DNA of 64,000 nt from an uncultured Bacilli bacterium (GTDB taxonomy: Bacteria; Bacillota_I; Bacilli_A; RF39; UBA660): NCBI GenBank assembly GCA_934100165.1, contig CAKOPN010000001.1:62001-126000 (forward strand), read 5' to 3'. Of the stretch, positions 1 through 8,262 are shown piece by piece. Below the pieces are notes generated by a model, which saw only the letters and a list, made by a program, of their open reading frames with translations, ran no database searches and had not been told where the DNA came from. Positions within the stretch are counted from its first letter, which is position 1. Each line of letters begins with the position of its first letter. A program made the translations under genes and the position numbers.

Positions 1-135
1 TTCAGGATAAGCTTCAAGGCCACTAACTAAATCATCAATACTAATAAGACTGTACCCCTTTTCTTTAGTAATTTTCTTTGCTAAAGAAGTCTTGCCACTT
101 CTTCCTGCCCCAACAATTAAAATATTTTTCTTCAT
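1..135 (-). CDS. P-loop NTPase / small kinase-like protein, N-terminal part
   Basis: The first 45 residues of a protein whose remainder lies beyond the window edge. Residues 9-17 read GAGRSGKTS, a Walker A loop (GxxxxGKT), right after a hydrophobic beta strand (NILIVGAG). This layout is typical of adenylate/cytidylate kinase-like or AAA-type ATP-binding proteins, but the part that would tell them apart is missing. The ATG at 133-135 follows an AGGTGAA-type ribosome site. It is the last gene in the minus-strand direction here; the restriction-type gene at 210-950 lies upstream on the same strand with a short AT-rich gap. Confidence 0.6.
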   Translation of the reverse strand, partial: MKKNILIVGAGRSGKTSLAKKITKEKGYSLISIDDLVSGLEAYPE

Positions 136-209
136 AAAAATTCACCTAGCAATTAACTTGCACTTATTATATATGAACACAGCATTCTTTTCAACATTTT
201 TAACATTTA

Positions 210-950
210 TTATTTTTCAAAGGAATATACTTTTTCAAAAATGCTCTCAAGATTATCTTTTTTAATAGCAACAACCAAATTTTTGTTTTTCTGTTTTCCT
301 TCCTGCTTTTCACTCCGTGAAATTCTTAAAATTAAAGATATTTTTAATTGTTCATTTTTTAACGCATTAAGAAAAACATTTACATTTTTTAATTGATAAC
401 ACTCCATTTTGTAATATCTAAAGTATAAATTGTTATCAATCATTTTTTTGCTAGCATAAATAACACAAAGTCTCTTTAATTTAATCATAAGTTTATTTTC
501 CAAAGTCTTGAACTCTACAATACCACGTTTTTCAAGTAATTTAAATTTTGAATCATAGATTTTTATATAAATAAATTCATTTTTCTCATCAAACACAAGT
601 TGAAAATAATAGTTATTATAAAGTATTTTCTTATTAAAATATAATGAAGTCATAAGAACCTTTTTATCTTTATATTGAACATCATATTTACCATATGTAT
701 TTAAAATATAATTGCTCTCAAAAATACTCGGGCCATCAAACGACGTAATTGGATAACCACTGAATCTTTGTGTTGTTTTGATTTCTATTCCTTTGTAATC
801 TGGGAAAAATAAGCTATCAGGCTTCTTTCCTAATAAATCTTCTAATGTTAAACCAGCTGAATTAAGTAAGTTATTGTTTATTCCTTTGATATAACCTTTA
901 CTATTTATTTCTTTAAATTTAGTTACAATATCATCAAATTCTTTATACAT
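210..950 (-). CDS. MvaI/BcnI-family restriction endonuclease, orphan
   Basis: A 246-residue protein resembling the monomeric type II nucleases MvaI and BcnI, which cut CC(N)GG-like sites. The N-terminal FKEINSKGYI segment, the catalytic stretch PDYKGIEIKT (Asp51, Glu56-x-Lys58 of a PD-(D/E)xK site), the following S-x-P-I-T-S-F strand and a C-terminal domain ending in a strand-rich LVVAIKKDNLESIF segment match that family in order. The length also fits (BcnI is about 240). No DNA methyltransferase lies within the visible neighbourhood, which is unusual for an active restriction enzyme. It may be solitary, inactive, or protected by a methylase encoded elsewhere. Family assignment is from motif memory; the target site cannot be inferred. 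Confidence 0.62.
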   Translation of the reverse strand: MYKEFDDIVTKFKEINSKGYIKGINNNLLNSAGLTLEDLLGKKPDSLFFPDYKGIEIKTTQRFSGYPITSFDGPSIFESNYILNTYGKYDVQYKDKKVLMTSLYFNKKILYNNYYFQLVFDEKNEFIYIKIYDSKFKLLEKRGIVEFKTLENKLMIKLKRLCVIYASKKMIDNNLYFRYYKMECYQLKNVNVFLNALKNEQLKISLILRISRSEKQEGKQKNKNLVVAIKKDNLESIFEKVYSFEK

Positions 951-1070
951 TTTTAAAATCCCCCACTAAAAATACTTTGATGATAACATTTAAATACAAA
1001 AAAAGATGTCGTATTTTGCAACAGTTGGTTATATTTGGTGTTTCACTAAGTGCGGCTCATAGGTTTGCAT

Positions 1071-1100
1071 AAAAAAACTCAAGTTTAAATAACTTGAGTT
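1071..1100 (-). terminator. Rho-independent terminator of the tRNA operon
   Basis: Read on the minus strand, an 8-base perfect inverted repeat (ACTCAAGTT / AACTTGAGT) closes a 5-base AT loop and is followed by seven T residues. It sits 10 bases after the CCA end of tRNA-Leu, so it ends the two-tRNA transcript. Confidence 0.85.
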
Positions 1101-1110
1101 TAATATCTAG

Positions 1111-1195
1111 TGGTGCGGGTGACAGGAGTTGAACCTGCAAGCCGTAAGGCGCTAGATCCTAAGTCTAGTGCGTCTGCCAATTCCGCCACACCCGC
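1111..1195 (-). tRNA. tRNA-Leu (anticodon UAG)
   Basis: The 85-nt gene reads 5'-GCGGGTG...CACCCGCACCA-3' on the minus strand. The 7-bp acceptor stem is perfect, the CCA end is encoded, the anticodon loop is CTTAGGA (UAG), and a long variable arm typical of leucine tRNAs is present, with TTCAA in the T loop. It is second in a two-tRNA transcript, 5 bases after the CAU tRNA. Confidence 0.95.
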
Positions 1196-1200
1196 GCGAG

Positions 1201-1277
1201 TGGTGGACCCTATAGGACTCGAACCTATGACCGCACGGTTATGAGCCGTATGCTCTAACCAACTGAGCTAAGGGTCC
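1201..1277 (-). tRNA. tRNA with CAU anticodon, probably Ile2 (lysidine type)
   Basis: A 77-nt tRNA with GGACCCT/AGGGTCC acceptor arms, encoded CCA, D-loop AGCTCAGTTGGTTAGAGC, anticodon loop CTCATAA (CAU) and T-loop TTCGAGT. The body is much closer to Firmicute tRNA-Ile(CAU), whose C34 is modified to lysidine by TilS, than to Bacillus elongator Met tRNA or initiator tRNA. I therefore favour Ile2, but the anticodon alone also permits elongator Met. Confidence 0.85.
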
Positions 1278-1289
1278 ATCGACTAGATA

Positions 1290-1318
1290 ATAGTATCATA
1301 TTTTAAACGAAGGTGCAA
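1290..1318 (-). promoter_or_regulatory. Sigma-A promoter of the tRNA operon
   Basis: On the minus strand TTGCAC (1313-1318) and TACTAT (1290-1295) are separated by exactly 17 bases, about 13 bases upstream of the tRNA-CAU 5' end. This is near-consensus spacing for a vegetative promoter. Confidence 0.7.
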
Positions 1319-1442
1319 GTACTATTTAACTTTTTTTGTATTTTTTGTAAAAAATATATAACATTGATAGGAAATTAAAGTATTTATATATTAAAATATA
1401 ATATGTTTAGTTGTTAATTATTATGCAAAATATCTTTTAAAT

Positions 1443-1450
1443 GATATAAT
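1443..1450 (+). promoter_or_regulatory. Extended -10 promoter of rnhC
   Basis: TGATATAAT at 1442-1450 provides a TGn-extended -10 element with a poor -35 (TATGCA-like, 17 bases upstream). It is followed by a short leader and the GAGGTGGG ribosome site of rnhC. Confidence 0.5.
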
Positions 1451-1467
1451 TATAACGAGGTGGGAAA

Positions 1468-2400
1468 ATGGCTAAAAATAATACTACGAACAATGTTGTA
1501 ATACGTGTTACAGATAAAACCAAAGAAAAAATGATAAAATATTATGAAGATAAAAGAAGAGACAAAGCTATTCCATATGTTATATTTCAAGCAAAAGACG
1601 CCGATACAGTAATAACAATGTATGAGTCTGGAAAAGTAATGTTCCAAGGAATAAGTGCTGATATAGACGCCAATATGTGGCGAGACATAGATGGTCAAAG
1701 TAAAGTAAATAAAGAAGAAGTCAAAAAAAATGATAAAAAGTACTACTACTCTTCTGCTATCGGATCTGATGAAGTAGGAACAGGAGACTACTTTGGGCCA
1801 ATTGTAGTAACAAGTTGCTATGTTTCGAAAGATGATATAGAATTTGTTGAAAGCTTAGGAATCAAAGATTCAAAAAAATTAGATGATGAAAAAATATTGA
1901 AGATAGCACCTGAGCTAATAAAAAAGATAAAATACAAAAGTTTGATAATGACAAATTCTGAATATAATGCAAAATATAGCACAAGCTACAACATAAACAA
2001 GATCAAAGCCATAATGCATAACAAAGTCCTATGGCGAATGGTCAACGAAGAACATCCAGAATATGACTATATAATAGTCGATGAATTTGCAAGAGAACAA
2101 AGATATTATGAATATTTAAACGGAAATCCTGCTATTCAAAGAAACATAACATTTATAACAAAAGCTGAAGATAAAAACCTAGCAGTTGCTTCAGCATCAG
2201 TAATAAGTAGATATATATTTTTAAAAGAATTTGACAAAATATCAGATAGTCTTCACATTCCTCTTCCAAAAGGTGCCGGAAAAGAAGTTGATGAAATAGG
2301 AAAAGAAGTTGTAGAGACGTATGGAAAAGATAAGCTCAAAGAAATTGCAAAAATAAATTTCAAAAATACAGAAAGAATATTAGAACTTAGAATAATATAA
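1468..2400 (+). CDS. rnhC: Ribonuclease HIII
   Basis: A 310-residue RNase HIII, which cleaves the RNA strand of RNA-DNA hybrids such as R-loops and Okazaki primers. The N-terminal 90 residues form the TBP-like substrate-binding domain typical of HIII and absent from HII. The catalytic domain begins with IGSDEVGTGDYFGPIVV (the DEVG..D signature with Asp and Glu ligands). It continues through GIKDSKKL and YDYIIVDEF and ends with the ASASVISRY helix. Length is standard. The ATG is preceded by GAGGTGGG. It is one of few plus-strand genes here, converging on mutL across a shared hairpin. A separate RNase HII gene lies at 37239-37892, the usual Firmicute pairing. Confidence 0.95.
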   Translation: MAKNNTTNNVVIRVTDKTKEKMIKYYEDKRRDKAIPYVIFQAKDADTVITMYESGKVMFQGISADIDANMWRDIDGQSKVNKEEVKKNDKKYYYSSAIGSDEVGTGDYFGPIVVTSCYVSKDDIEFVESLGIKDSKKLDDEKILKIAPELIKKIKYKSLIMTNSEYNAKYSTSYNINKIKAIMHNKVLWRMVNEEHPEYDYIIVDEFAREQRYYEYLNGNPAIQRNITFITKAEDKNLAVASASVISRYIFLKEFDKISDSLHIPLPKGAGKEVDEIGKEVVETYGKDKLKEIAKINFKNTERILELRII

Positions 2401-2429
2401 AAAAGTTTCAATCAATGAAACTTTTTTTA
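2401..2429. terminator. Bidirectional terminator between rnhC and mutL
   Basis: The inverted repeat AAAAGTTTCA..TGAAACTTTTT with A and T tracts on both sides can end rnhC (plus) and mutL (minus). The mutL stop codon lies inside its right flank. Confidence 0.8.
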
Positions 2430-4229
2430 ATTCATAACTCTTTTAAATAATCTTTCTAATTCATAATTAGAATAAGTAATAATTGTAGGTCTACCATGTG
2501 GGCAAGTAAATGGATTTTTAGTATTTCTAAGTCTATCAAGTAAATCTTCCATATCAGTCATCGTAATTCTATCATTTGCCTTAATACTAAGTTTGCAAGC
2601 AACAGTAGCCGCTACTCTATCTATAAATTTATAATTATCAAAATTTTCAGTAGTTATTACAATATCTATAATTTTCCTAATTGCTTCTTCAAGAGCATAA
2701 CTTGGTAACCAATAAGGATGGCTCCTAATAACTACAGTATTTATACCAAACTCTTCAATATCAAATCCCATATCAGTCAAAACATTAAAGTTTTCTTTCA
2801 AAATAATAAAGTCTTTATTAGAAAGTTCTATTTTTATAGGTATCAAAAGATCAATGCTTGTATTATCGTGATTAGCAAGTTTTTCCAAATATTTTTCATA
2901 ATTGATTCTTTCAGCAGCAGCGTGCTGATCTATTATAAACATGCCATCTTCATTTTCCGCAATAATATAAGTTGCATGTACAACACCAACTGGGTACATT
3001 TTCTTTATTCTGTTTTGTTCTTCAGAAATTGACACATCGTTTTCTTCTTTTGATTCATCAAAAGTTTTATTTTCAACTTCTACCACAGATGAAGGTGATG
3101 TTGAAATGTTATCAAGATTAAAAGCATACACACTAGTATTTACCTTCTTTTCTTCACTAGGAACTGTAACTTTATTGTAATCATATAGCAAATCATCTTC
3201 TTTAACATCATAGCTTTCTTTTACTTCTTCTATTTCTGGGATAAGGTTTATAGTCTCAAGTTTTGCTCGTATTGAAGAAAATATCAAACTCTTTAATGTA
3301 TCAAGTTTAGAAAATTTAATATCCATTTTAGTAGGATGTATATTAACATCTATCAAAATTGGATCTGCTTCAATATTCAAAACAATTATTGGATACTTAC
3401 TCTCAGGTATATAAGTATGGTAAGCCTCAATTATGGTGCGGGTTACTTCAACATTTTTAATTGCTCTTCCGTTAACTAATATATTGATATTATTTTTAGA
3501 TGATCTTGCACATTCAGGATAAGAAACATAGCCATTTATTTCGTAGTCATCATTACTATCATTTATATAAATCATCTTTTTAGTTAATTCAATTCCGTAT
3601 ATATTTCCGATAACTTTTAATAGGTTTCCTCTACCATCAGTATTTAGTAAACATTTTTCATTATTAGTAAGAACGAATCTAATATTAGGAAATGAAAGTG
3701 CCATTCTATTAACATACTCAGTAATATTAGCAAGTTCAGTATATAAGTTTCTTAAGTATTTAAGTCTAACAGGTGTATTATAAAACAAATTTTTAACAGT
3801 TATTCTAGTGCCTTTTTTAAGATCACAGTTTTTAACTTCTTTTATCACACCACCATCAATTTCTACTTCTGTTCCAACAGTACCGTTTGATGTTTTCATA
3901 TTAACCAAACTTACAGAAGCAATAGATGGAAGAGCCTCACCACGAAATCCTAAACTATTTATGTAAAATAAATCTTCGATAGTTTTAAGCTTACTAGTAG
4001 CATGCCTAGAAAATGCAAGAACAGCATCATCTTTATCCATCCCTACCCCATCATCAATTACCGTTATTTCTTTTACACCACTATCAATCAAATTTATTTT
4101 AATTTCCGTAGCCTTAGCATCTATTGAATTTTCAACTAGTTCTTTTACAACATTCATAGTTTTTTCAACTACTTCTCCTGCTGCAATTTTGTTAGCTAAG
4201 TCTTCACTCATTACTTCTATTTTACTCAT
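2427..4229 (-). CDS. mutL: DNA mismatch repair protein MutL
   Basis: About 600 residues. MutL couples MutS mismatch recognition to strand incision. The N-terminal GHKL ATPase carries IAAGEVVEKTMNVVKELVENS, VIDDGVGM and SLGFRGEALPS. The C-terminal dimer domain carries DQHAAAERINYE, the DQHA(x)2E(x)4E metal site, together with ACKLSIKAND and CPHGRP. It is therefore predicted to be the endonuclease type found in bacteria lacking MutH. I chose the ATG at 4227-4229 because GGGGGAT lies six bases upstream; a TTG 12 bases earlier is possible but lies within that site. It is separated from mutS by about 6 kb, unlike the usual adjacency. Confidence 0.96.
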   Translation of the reverse strand: MSKIEVMSEDLANKIAAGEVVEKTMNVVKELVENSIDAKATEIKINLIDSGVKEITVIDDGVGMDKDDAVLAFSRHATSKLKTIEDLFYINSLGFRGEALPSIASVSLVNMKTSNGTVGTEVEIDGGVIKEVKNCDLKKGTRITVKNLFYNTPVRLKYLRNLYTELANITEYVNRMALSFPNIRFVLTNNEKCLLNTDGRGNLLKVIGNIYGIELTKKMIYINDSNDDYEINGYVSYPECARSSKNNINILVNGRAIKNVEVTRTIIEAYHTYIPESKYPIIVLNIEADPILIDVNIHPTKMDIKFSKLDTLKSLIFSSIRAKLETINLIPEIEEVKESYDVKEDDLLYDYNKVTVPSEEKKVNTSVYAFNLDNISTSPSSVVEVENKTFDESKEENDVSISEEQNRIKKMYPVGVVHATYIIAENEDGMFIIDQHAAAERINYEKYLEKLANHDNTSIDLLIPIKIELSNKDFIILKENFNVLTDMGFDIEEFGINTVVIRSHPYWLPSYALEEAIRKIIDIVITTENFDNYKFIDRVAATVACKLSIKANDRITMTDMEDLLDRLRNTKNPFTCPHGRPTIITYSNYELERLFKRVMN

Positions 4230-4241
4230 TATATCCCCCAA

Positions 4242-4742
4242 TTAAATTTCTACAAAAGTTCTCTTTGCTGGATTAACTTCATATTTATATATTTTTTCTG
4301 AAATAGTGTTTCTCACTGTAACAATATATTTTCCTTCGGTTGAAACATTAACATAAAATTCAAAATTATCACTATTGAAATTAGCCATTACCATCTTTTT
4401 AGCATCTTCTTTAGAAAAATTGTATACACCTATTATATCCGCTTCAGTTACATTTTCCGCATCTTTCGGATTATTAAATTTTTCATTTTCAGTATTTTGT
4501 TCTATATTTTCAATATTATTTTTATTGTCAGTATTATTATTTGTATTATTTTTATCACCTTTTGCACCAAGCATTAAAAAGGCAATTAAAATAGCTAAAG
4601 CAACCAACACAGTAACCAAAATTATGATTATTTTTGCCTTTTGTTCATTTGTTATTTGCCTGTTTTCTGCATTTTTTTCTTCTTTTTTCTCGTTGTTAGG
4701 TTTATTGTTTGCTTTTACTTTTTTTCCCTTTTTATTATCCAT
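4242..4742 (-). CDS. Single-pass membrane protein of unknown function
   Basis: A 166-residue protein. The first 37 residues are highly charged (Lys, Asn, Glu) and probably cytoplasmic, followed by one membrane helix at about 38-60. Then comes an Asn/Glu-rich linker to about residue 100, and a small C-terminal domain with the strand-rich ends KYIVTVRN and KYEVNPAKRTFVEI. The tail vaguely recalls PepSY-like extracellular modules, but I cannot assign it. It lies upstream of mutL in the same direction, its stop codon only 12 bases from the mutL start, so the two are probably co-transcribed. Its ATG has an AGGTAGGA site. Confidence 0.6.
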   Translation of the reverse strand: MDNKKGKKVKANNKPNNEKKEEKNAENRQITNEQKAKIIIILVTVLVALAILIAFLMLGAKGDKNNTNNNTDNKNNIENIEQNTENEKFNNPKDAENVTEADIIGVYNFSKEDAKKMVMANFNSDNFEFYVNVSTEGKYIVTVRNTISEKIYKYEVNPAKRTFVEI

Positions 4743-4796
4743 AAAGTCCTACCTTTCACAATCATAATTATACATTATATAAATTCCAAAGTAAAA

Positions 4797-6590
4797 TTAA
4801 GTTTCAATATTTTGAATATATTCATAAAATTCTTTGGCCACTTTTTTTCCAAGTATTTCTTCAAGCTCTTCAAGTGGTGCTTCTTTCATCTTTTTAAGTG
4901 AACCATATTTCTTTAAAAGCTCTTTTTTCCTAACCTCACCAATGCCATTTGCCATATCCAACACGCTAGAAAAAAGTCCTTTTGCTTTTATGTTTCTATG
5001 ATAACTAATCGCATAATTATGTACTTCATCTTGAATCTTAGTTAAAAACAAGAATAAGTTACTTTTAGAATCAACATCTAAAGTTTTTAAATCACTATCT
5101 ACTATTACATTTGTTCTGTGTTTGTCATCTTTCTTCAATCCAATTACTCGAATATCAAGATTTAATGAGTCAACAATTTCTTTAGCAACCTTTACTTGAG
5201 TTTCACCACCATCCACAATAATCAGGTCAGGTTTCTCCAAGTTTTCCATAAGAACTTTATAATATCTTCTGTATATTACTTCTTTCATTGCAGACAAATC
5301 ATCTTTTACTTCTGATGTAATCTTAAATTTGCGATAAAGGCTTTTGTTTGGTACGAAATCATCAAAAACAACCATGCCACCAACATAGAAAGTTCCAAAT
5401 AAATGCGAGTTGTCAAAAGCTTCAATTCTATGTACGTTCTTCATTTTTAAAATTTTTTCTAAATCCGCAATAGCATTTTTTCTCAAAGAATCATCTTTTT
5501 TAAGTATTTCCTCTTTTTCAAATAAAAGGGTTTTAGCATTTTCATTAGCTAAATTTAAAAGTTTCTTAATATCACCCTTTTGTGGTATAAGTACTTTTGT
5601 ATTCAAGTATTTGTTCAATAACTCAGTATCAACATTTTCATTAACATATATTTCTTTTGGAATAACATTACCTTTTTCATAGAATTTAATAATATATTCT
5701 ATTATTTCTTCCTCTTTGTCTTCTACAATTGTAAATATATCAAAATGATGTCCAAAAAGAATTCCTTCTCTTATAAAAAATACTTGTACCGACAAATAGT
5801 TATTGTTTTTATAGTAGCCAAACATATCAAAATTATAATTCTTGTTTAAATCAATAGTTTGTTTAGCAAGCGTTACGTTAATATCCTCTAGCATTCTTTT
5901 ATATTCAAGTGCTCTTTCAAAATTCAATTCATCGCTTGCCTTCTGCATTTTTTCTTTTAGTTTATCTACAATTACAGCTTTATTACCATTAAGGAAAGAT
6001 ATAATCTCGTTTTTCATTTTATCAAGTTCTTCTTTATCTATAACATTTTCCTTGCAATAGCCAAGACATTCACCAATATGATAATAAAGACAAACATCTT
6101 TCCCCATATGATTACACTTTCTAAGAGGATAAATTCTATTTATAACCTCAACTGTATTTCTTGCAGCACTAACACAAGGGTATGGTCCAAAATATCTATT
6201 TTTATCTTTATTTTTCTTTCTATTTAAATTTCTAACAACTTTTAAAACTGGATACTTTTCATTAGAAAGCTCTATATAAGGATAGCTTTTATCATCTTTT
6301 AATAATATATTGTATTTTGGATTATATTTTTTTATAAGTGTTATCTCTAAAATTAAAGATTCAAGTTCGCTATTTGTAACAATATACTCAAACGTTGCTA
6401 TATCGTTAACTAATAGTCTAGTTTTTCCTGTTACTGTACCTGTAAAATAACTTTTAAGTCTGTTCTTCAAGTTTTTAGCTTTACCAACATATATAATTAT
6501 GCCATCTTTATTCTTCATTTGATAACTTCCAGGAAGATTTGGCACTAATGCTAGTTTTTCTTTTATATGTTTTTTAGTTTTCTCGTCCAT
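4797..6590 (-). CDS. uvrC: Excinuclease ABC subunit C
   Basis: A 597-residue UvrC, the nuclease that incises both sides of bulky lesions in nucleotide excision repair with UvrAB. Domains in order are: the GIY-YIG nuclease (PGSYQMKNKDGIIIYVGKAKNLKNR, residues about 20-45, for the 3' cut), a Cys-rich stretch (CNHMGKDVCLYYHIGEC), the UVR/UvrB-binding helix (about 205-240), the RNase H-like domain for the 5' cut (EAFDNSHLFG, LIIVDGGETQV, LKKDDKHR), and a C-terminal helix-hairpin-helix (GIGEVRKKELLKKYGSL). The ATG at 6588-6590 follows GGTGAT; a GTG inside that site is less likely. It belongs to the trxA-cvpA-mutS-pheST neighbourhood. Confidence 0.96.
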   Translation of the reverse strand: MDEKTKKHIKEKLALVPNLPGSYQMKNKDGIIIYVGKAKNLKNRLKSYFTGTVTGKTRLLVNDIATFEYIVTNSELESLILEITLIKKYNPKYNILLKDDKSYPYIELSNEKYPVLKVVRNLNRKKNKDKNRYFGPYPCVSAARNTVEVINRIYPLRKCNHMGKDVCLYYHIGECLGYCKENVIDKEELDKMKNEIISFLNGNKAVIVDKLKEKMQKASDELNFERALEYKRMLEDINVTLAKQTIDLNKNYNFDMFGYYKNNNYLSVQVFFIREGILFGHHFDIFTIVEDKEEEIIEYIIKFYEKGNVIPKEIYVNENVDTELLNKYLNTKVLIPQKGDIKKLLNLANENAKTLLFEKEEILKKDDSLRKNAIADLEKILKMKNVHRIEAFDNSHLFGTFYVGGMVVFDDFVPNKSLYRKFKITSEVKDDLSAMKEVIYRRYYKVLMENLEKPDLIIVDGGETQVKVAKEIVDSLNLDIRVIGLKKDDKHRTNVIVDSDLKTLDVDSKSNLFLFLTKIQDEVHNYAISYHRNIKAKGLFSSVLDMANGIGEVRKKELLKKYGSLKKMKEAPLEELEEILGKKVAKEFYEYIQNIET

Positions 6591-6636
6591 ATATATCACC
6601 AAAAATAGTATATCATATTTATTTCAATGTTAAACA

Positions 6637-7557
6637 TCACTTCTTAAGTTTAAGAAGTCTTTTTCCATTTTTTACAACTTCACAGCTATTCATAATATGT
6701 TTAATGACTTCATCAGGAGGATCGTTATCAACGGTCAAATCAAATATTTTTACAACACTCTTTCTAGTTTCATCATCAAGTATTCCATAGGTATCCAATG
6801 TAGTGTTAATTTTTCTTTGTAGAAATTCATCTTTGTCAAAGGAAATAAGGCCTTCTTCTGACATTTGAACATCTTGATAAAGAGCAAAAGTAGGATCTTC
6901 TAGTATATTAACTCCTAAAAGTTTTTTTAAATAAAGTGCTACTATACTAGCTCTATCGATGTTACTAGTCCAAAGAAAATCCCCTGGAATAGTATATTTT
7001 TCTGCCGCATACATAGGATTAAAATCATATTTAATCAAAGCACTAACAGAATCGCTCCAAGTATCAAAAATCTGAATTCCATCATAGTCAATAAATTTAA
7101 AACTATTAGCTTCAGCATTATAAAAAACATTGCCATATGTACATAAGTCTGGGAAAATGATACCATGTTCATTAAGTTTTTTCACTCTACTAGCAAGAAG
7201 TAGTAAAACGTTTGAAACGTTTGAAAAAGTTTTATTTTTTTCCAATGTATCGCCAATATTAGGAAGTAAGATTTTGGGCACCGTATACCCTACTACTTCG
7301 TCATGATCCATATACATTGTATGAGGCAGTACAATATCAGTACCTACAAGTTTTTTAGAATGCAAAATTTTTCTTTCCAAGTTGAATTTAAAATCACGAA
7401 GTTCATCTTTTTCAAAAGCAGTTTCTACAATCACTTTTAAAATAAGTCCATTTTTCAAATCATAAGTAACCATACCGGAAGCAGAGTCATCCTTCGATAG
7501 CTTTAAGGCACCGTTAAGTATTTGATTGTTCCATTTATGAATCTTCAAATTATTCAT
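6637..7557 (-). CDS. Protein-kinase-fold protein (DYDG type), paralogue 1
   Basis: A 306-residue soluble protein that looks like a divergent protein kinase or pseudokinase. GLILKV at 37-42 could supply the ATP-binding Lys. HGIIFPDLCTYGNVFYN at 131-147 matches a catalytic loop (Asp137, Asn143). FIDYDG at 155-160 stands where DFG would be, and YTIPGD near 188 resembles the start of an APE segment. It is paralogous to the protein at 8263-9126, which shares the loop, the DYDG motif and the YxxPG..ID pattern. The two flank the yigZ gene. No partner or substrate can be inferred, and whether it phosphorylates anything is unknown. Confidence 0.6.
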   Translation of the reverse strand: MNNLKIHKWNNQILNGALKLSKDDSASGMVTYDLKNGLILKVIVETAFEKDELRDFKFNLERKILHSKKLVGTDIVLPHTMYMDHDEVVGYTVPKILLPNIGDTLEKNKTFSNVSNVLLLLASRVKKLNEHGIIFPDLCTYGNVFYNAEANSFKFIDYDGIQIFDTWSDSVSALIKYDFNPMYAAEKYTIPGDFLWTSNIDRASIVALYLKKLLGVNILEDPTFALYQDVQMSEEGLISFDKDEFLQRKINTTLDTYGILDDETRKSVVKIFDLTVDNDPPDEVIKHIMNSCEVVKNGKRLLKLKK

Positions 7558-7643
7558 ATTTGCACCCCTTAAAATTGCTCACTATTATATATCATAATCT
7601 ATACTTTTGTCAAAAAATATCATATAATCAAATTGGTGAAAAA

Positions 7644-8222
7644 ATGAAAACAGTTATCAAAGAAATTACAAATGAAATAGTTATCAATAAGTCAAGATTT
7701 ATTGCGGTACTAATACCGATAAAAGAAAAAGAAAATTTAAATTTAATTTTAAATAAATTGAAAGAGAGATATAAAGATGCTACTCACTATTGTTATGCTT
7801 ATATAATGGATAATTATCAAAAAGCATCTGATGATGGTGAACCACAAAAAACTGCTGGTATGCCAATATTAAACTGTCTTGTAAAAAATAATTTAACCGA
7901 CGTTTTATGTGTTGTAATAAGATACTTTGGTGGAATAAAATTAGGTGCTGGAGGATTAGTAAGAGCATACAGTAATGCTGTTAAAGAAGTCATAACAAAA
8001 AATGAAGAATCTATAAAAGAGTTAATAAATGGCTTTGAAATAATACTAGAGATACCTTATGATAAACAAAAAGATTTAGAAAGTTTATTAAGTTGTCAAT
8101 ATAGTAAAGAATATAGTTCATTGGTCATATATAAAATAAAGTGTAATAAAGAATTAAAAGAAAACCTGGAAAAATTATATTCATTAAAACAAATCAAAGA
8201 AACAAAAATTGTAATTGCATAA
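7644..8222 (+). CDS. yigZ: YigZ/IMPACT-family protein
   Basis: A 192-residue member of the UPF0029/IMPACT family (YigZ, YvyE). The N-terminal domain carries KSRFIAVLIPI, ATHYCYAYIM, SDDGEPQKTAG and RYFGGIKLGAGGLVRAYS, all signatures of the family. The C-terminal domain is the EF-G IV-like DUF1949 module. Eukaryotic IMPACT regulates Gcn2; the bacterial role is not firmly established, though a link with translation is suspected. I took the ATG at 7644 after TTGGTG; the longer frame upstream is not family-like. It stands alone on the plus strand between two kinase-fold genes pointing the other way. Confidence 0.88.
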   Translation: MKTVIKEITNEIVINKSRFIAVLIPIKEKENLNLILNKLKERYKDATHYCYAYIMDNYQKASDDGEPQKTAGMPILNCLVKNNLTDVLCVVIRYFGGIKLGAGGLVRAYSNAVKEVITKNEESIKELINGFEIILEIPYDKQKDLESLLSCQYSKEYSSLVIYKIKCNKELKENLEKLYSLKQIKETKIVIA

Positions 8223-8224
8223 TA

Positions 8225-8262
8225 AAAATCAAGGAAAAATTTTACTTAATCCTTGATTTTTT
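8225..8262. terminator. Bidirectional terminator yigZ / kinase-fold gene 2
   Basis: A stem of AAAAATCAAGGA and TCCTTGATTTTT with a loop of about 15 bases serves the two convergent genes that end on either side. Confidence 0.75.

Noticed and set aside
1201..1277. Calling the CAU tRNA an elongator or initiator methionine tRNA
   Set aside because: The acceptor and arm sequences are far closer to Firmicute tRNA-Ile2; initiator features (unpaired first base, GGG-CCC anticodon stem) are missing. Elongator Met remains a minor possibility.
2718..3032. Plus-strand ORF opposite mutL
   Set aside because: Composition and lack of a ribosome site mark it as a chance ORF in AT-rich antisense DNA; the same holds for the other long antisense frames over mutS, uvrC and pheT.
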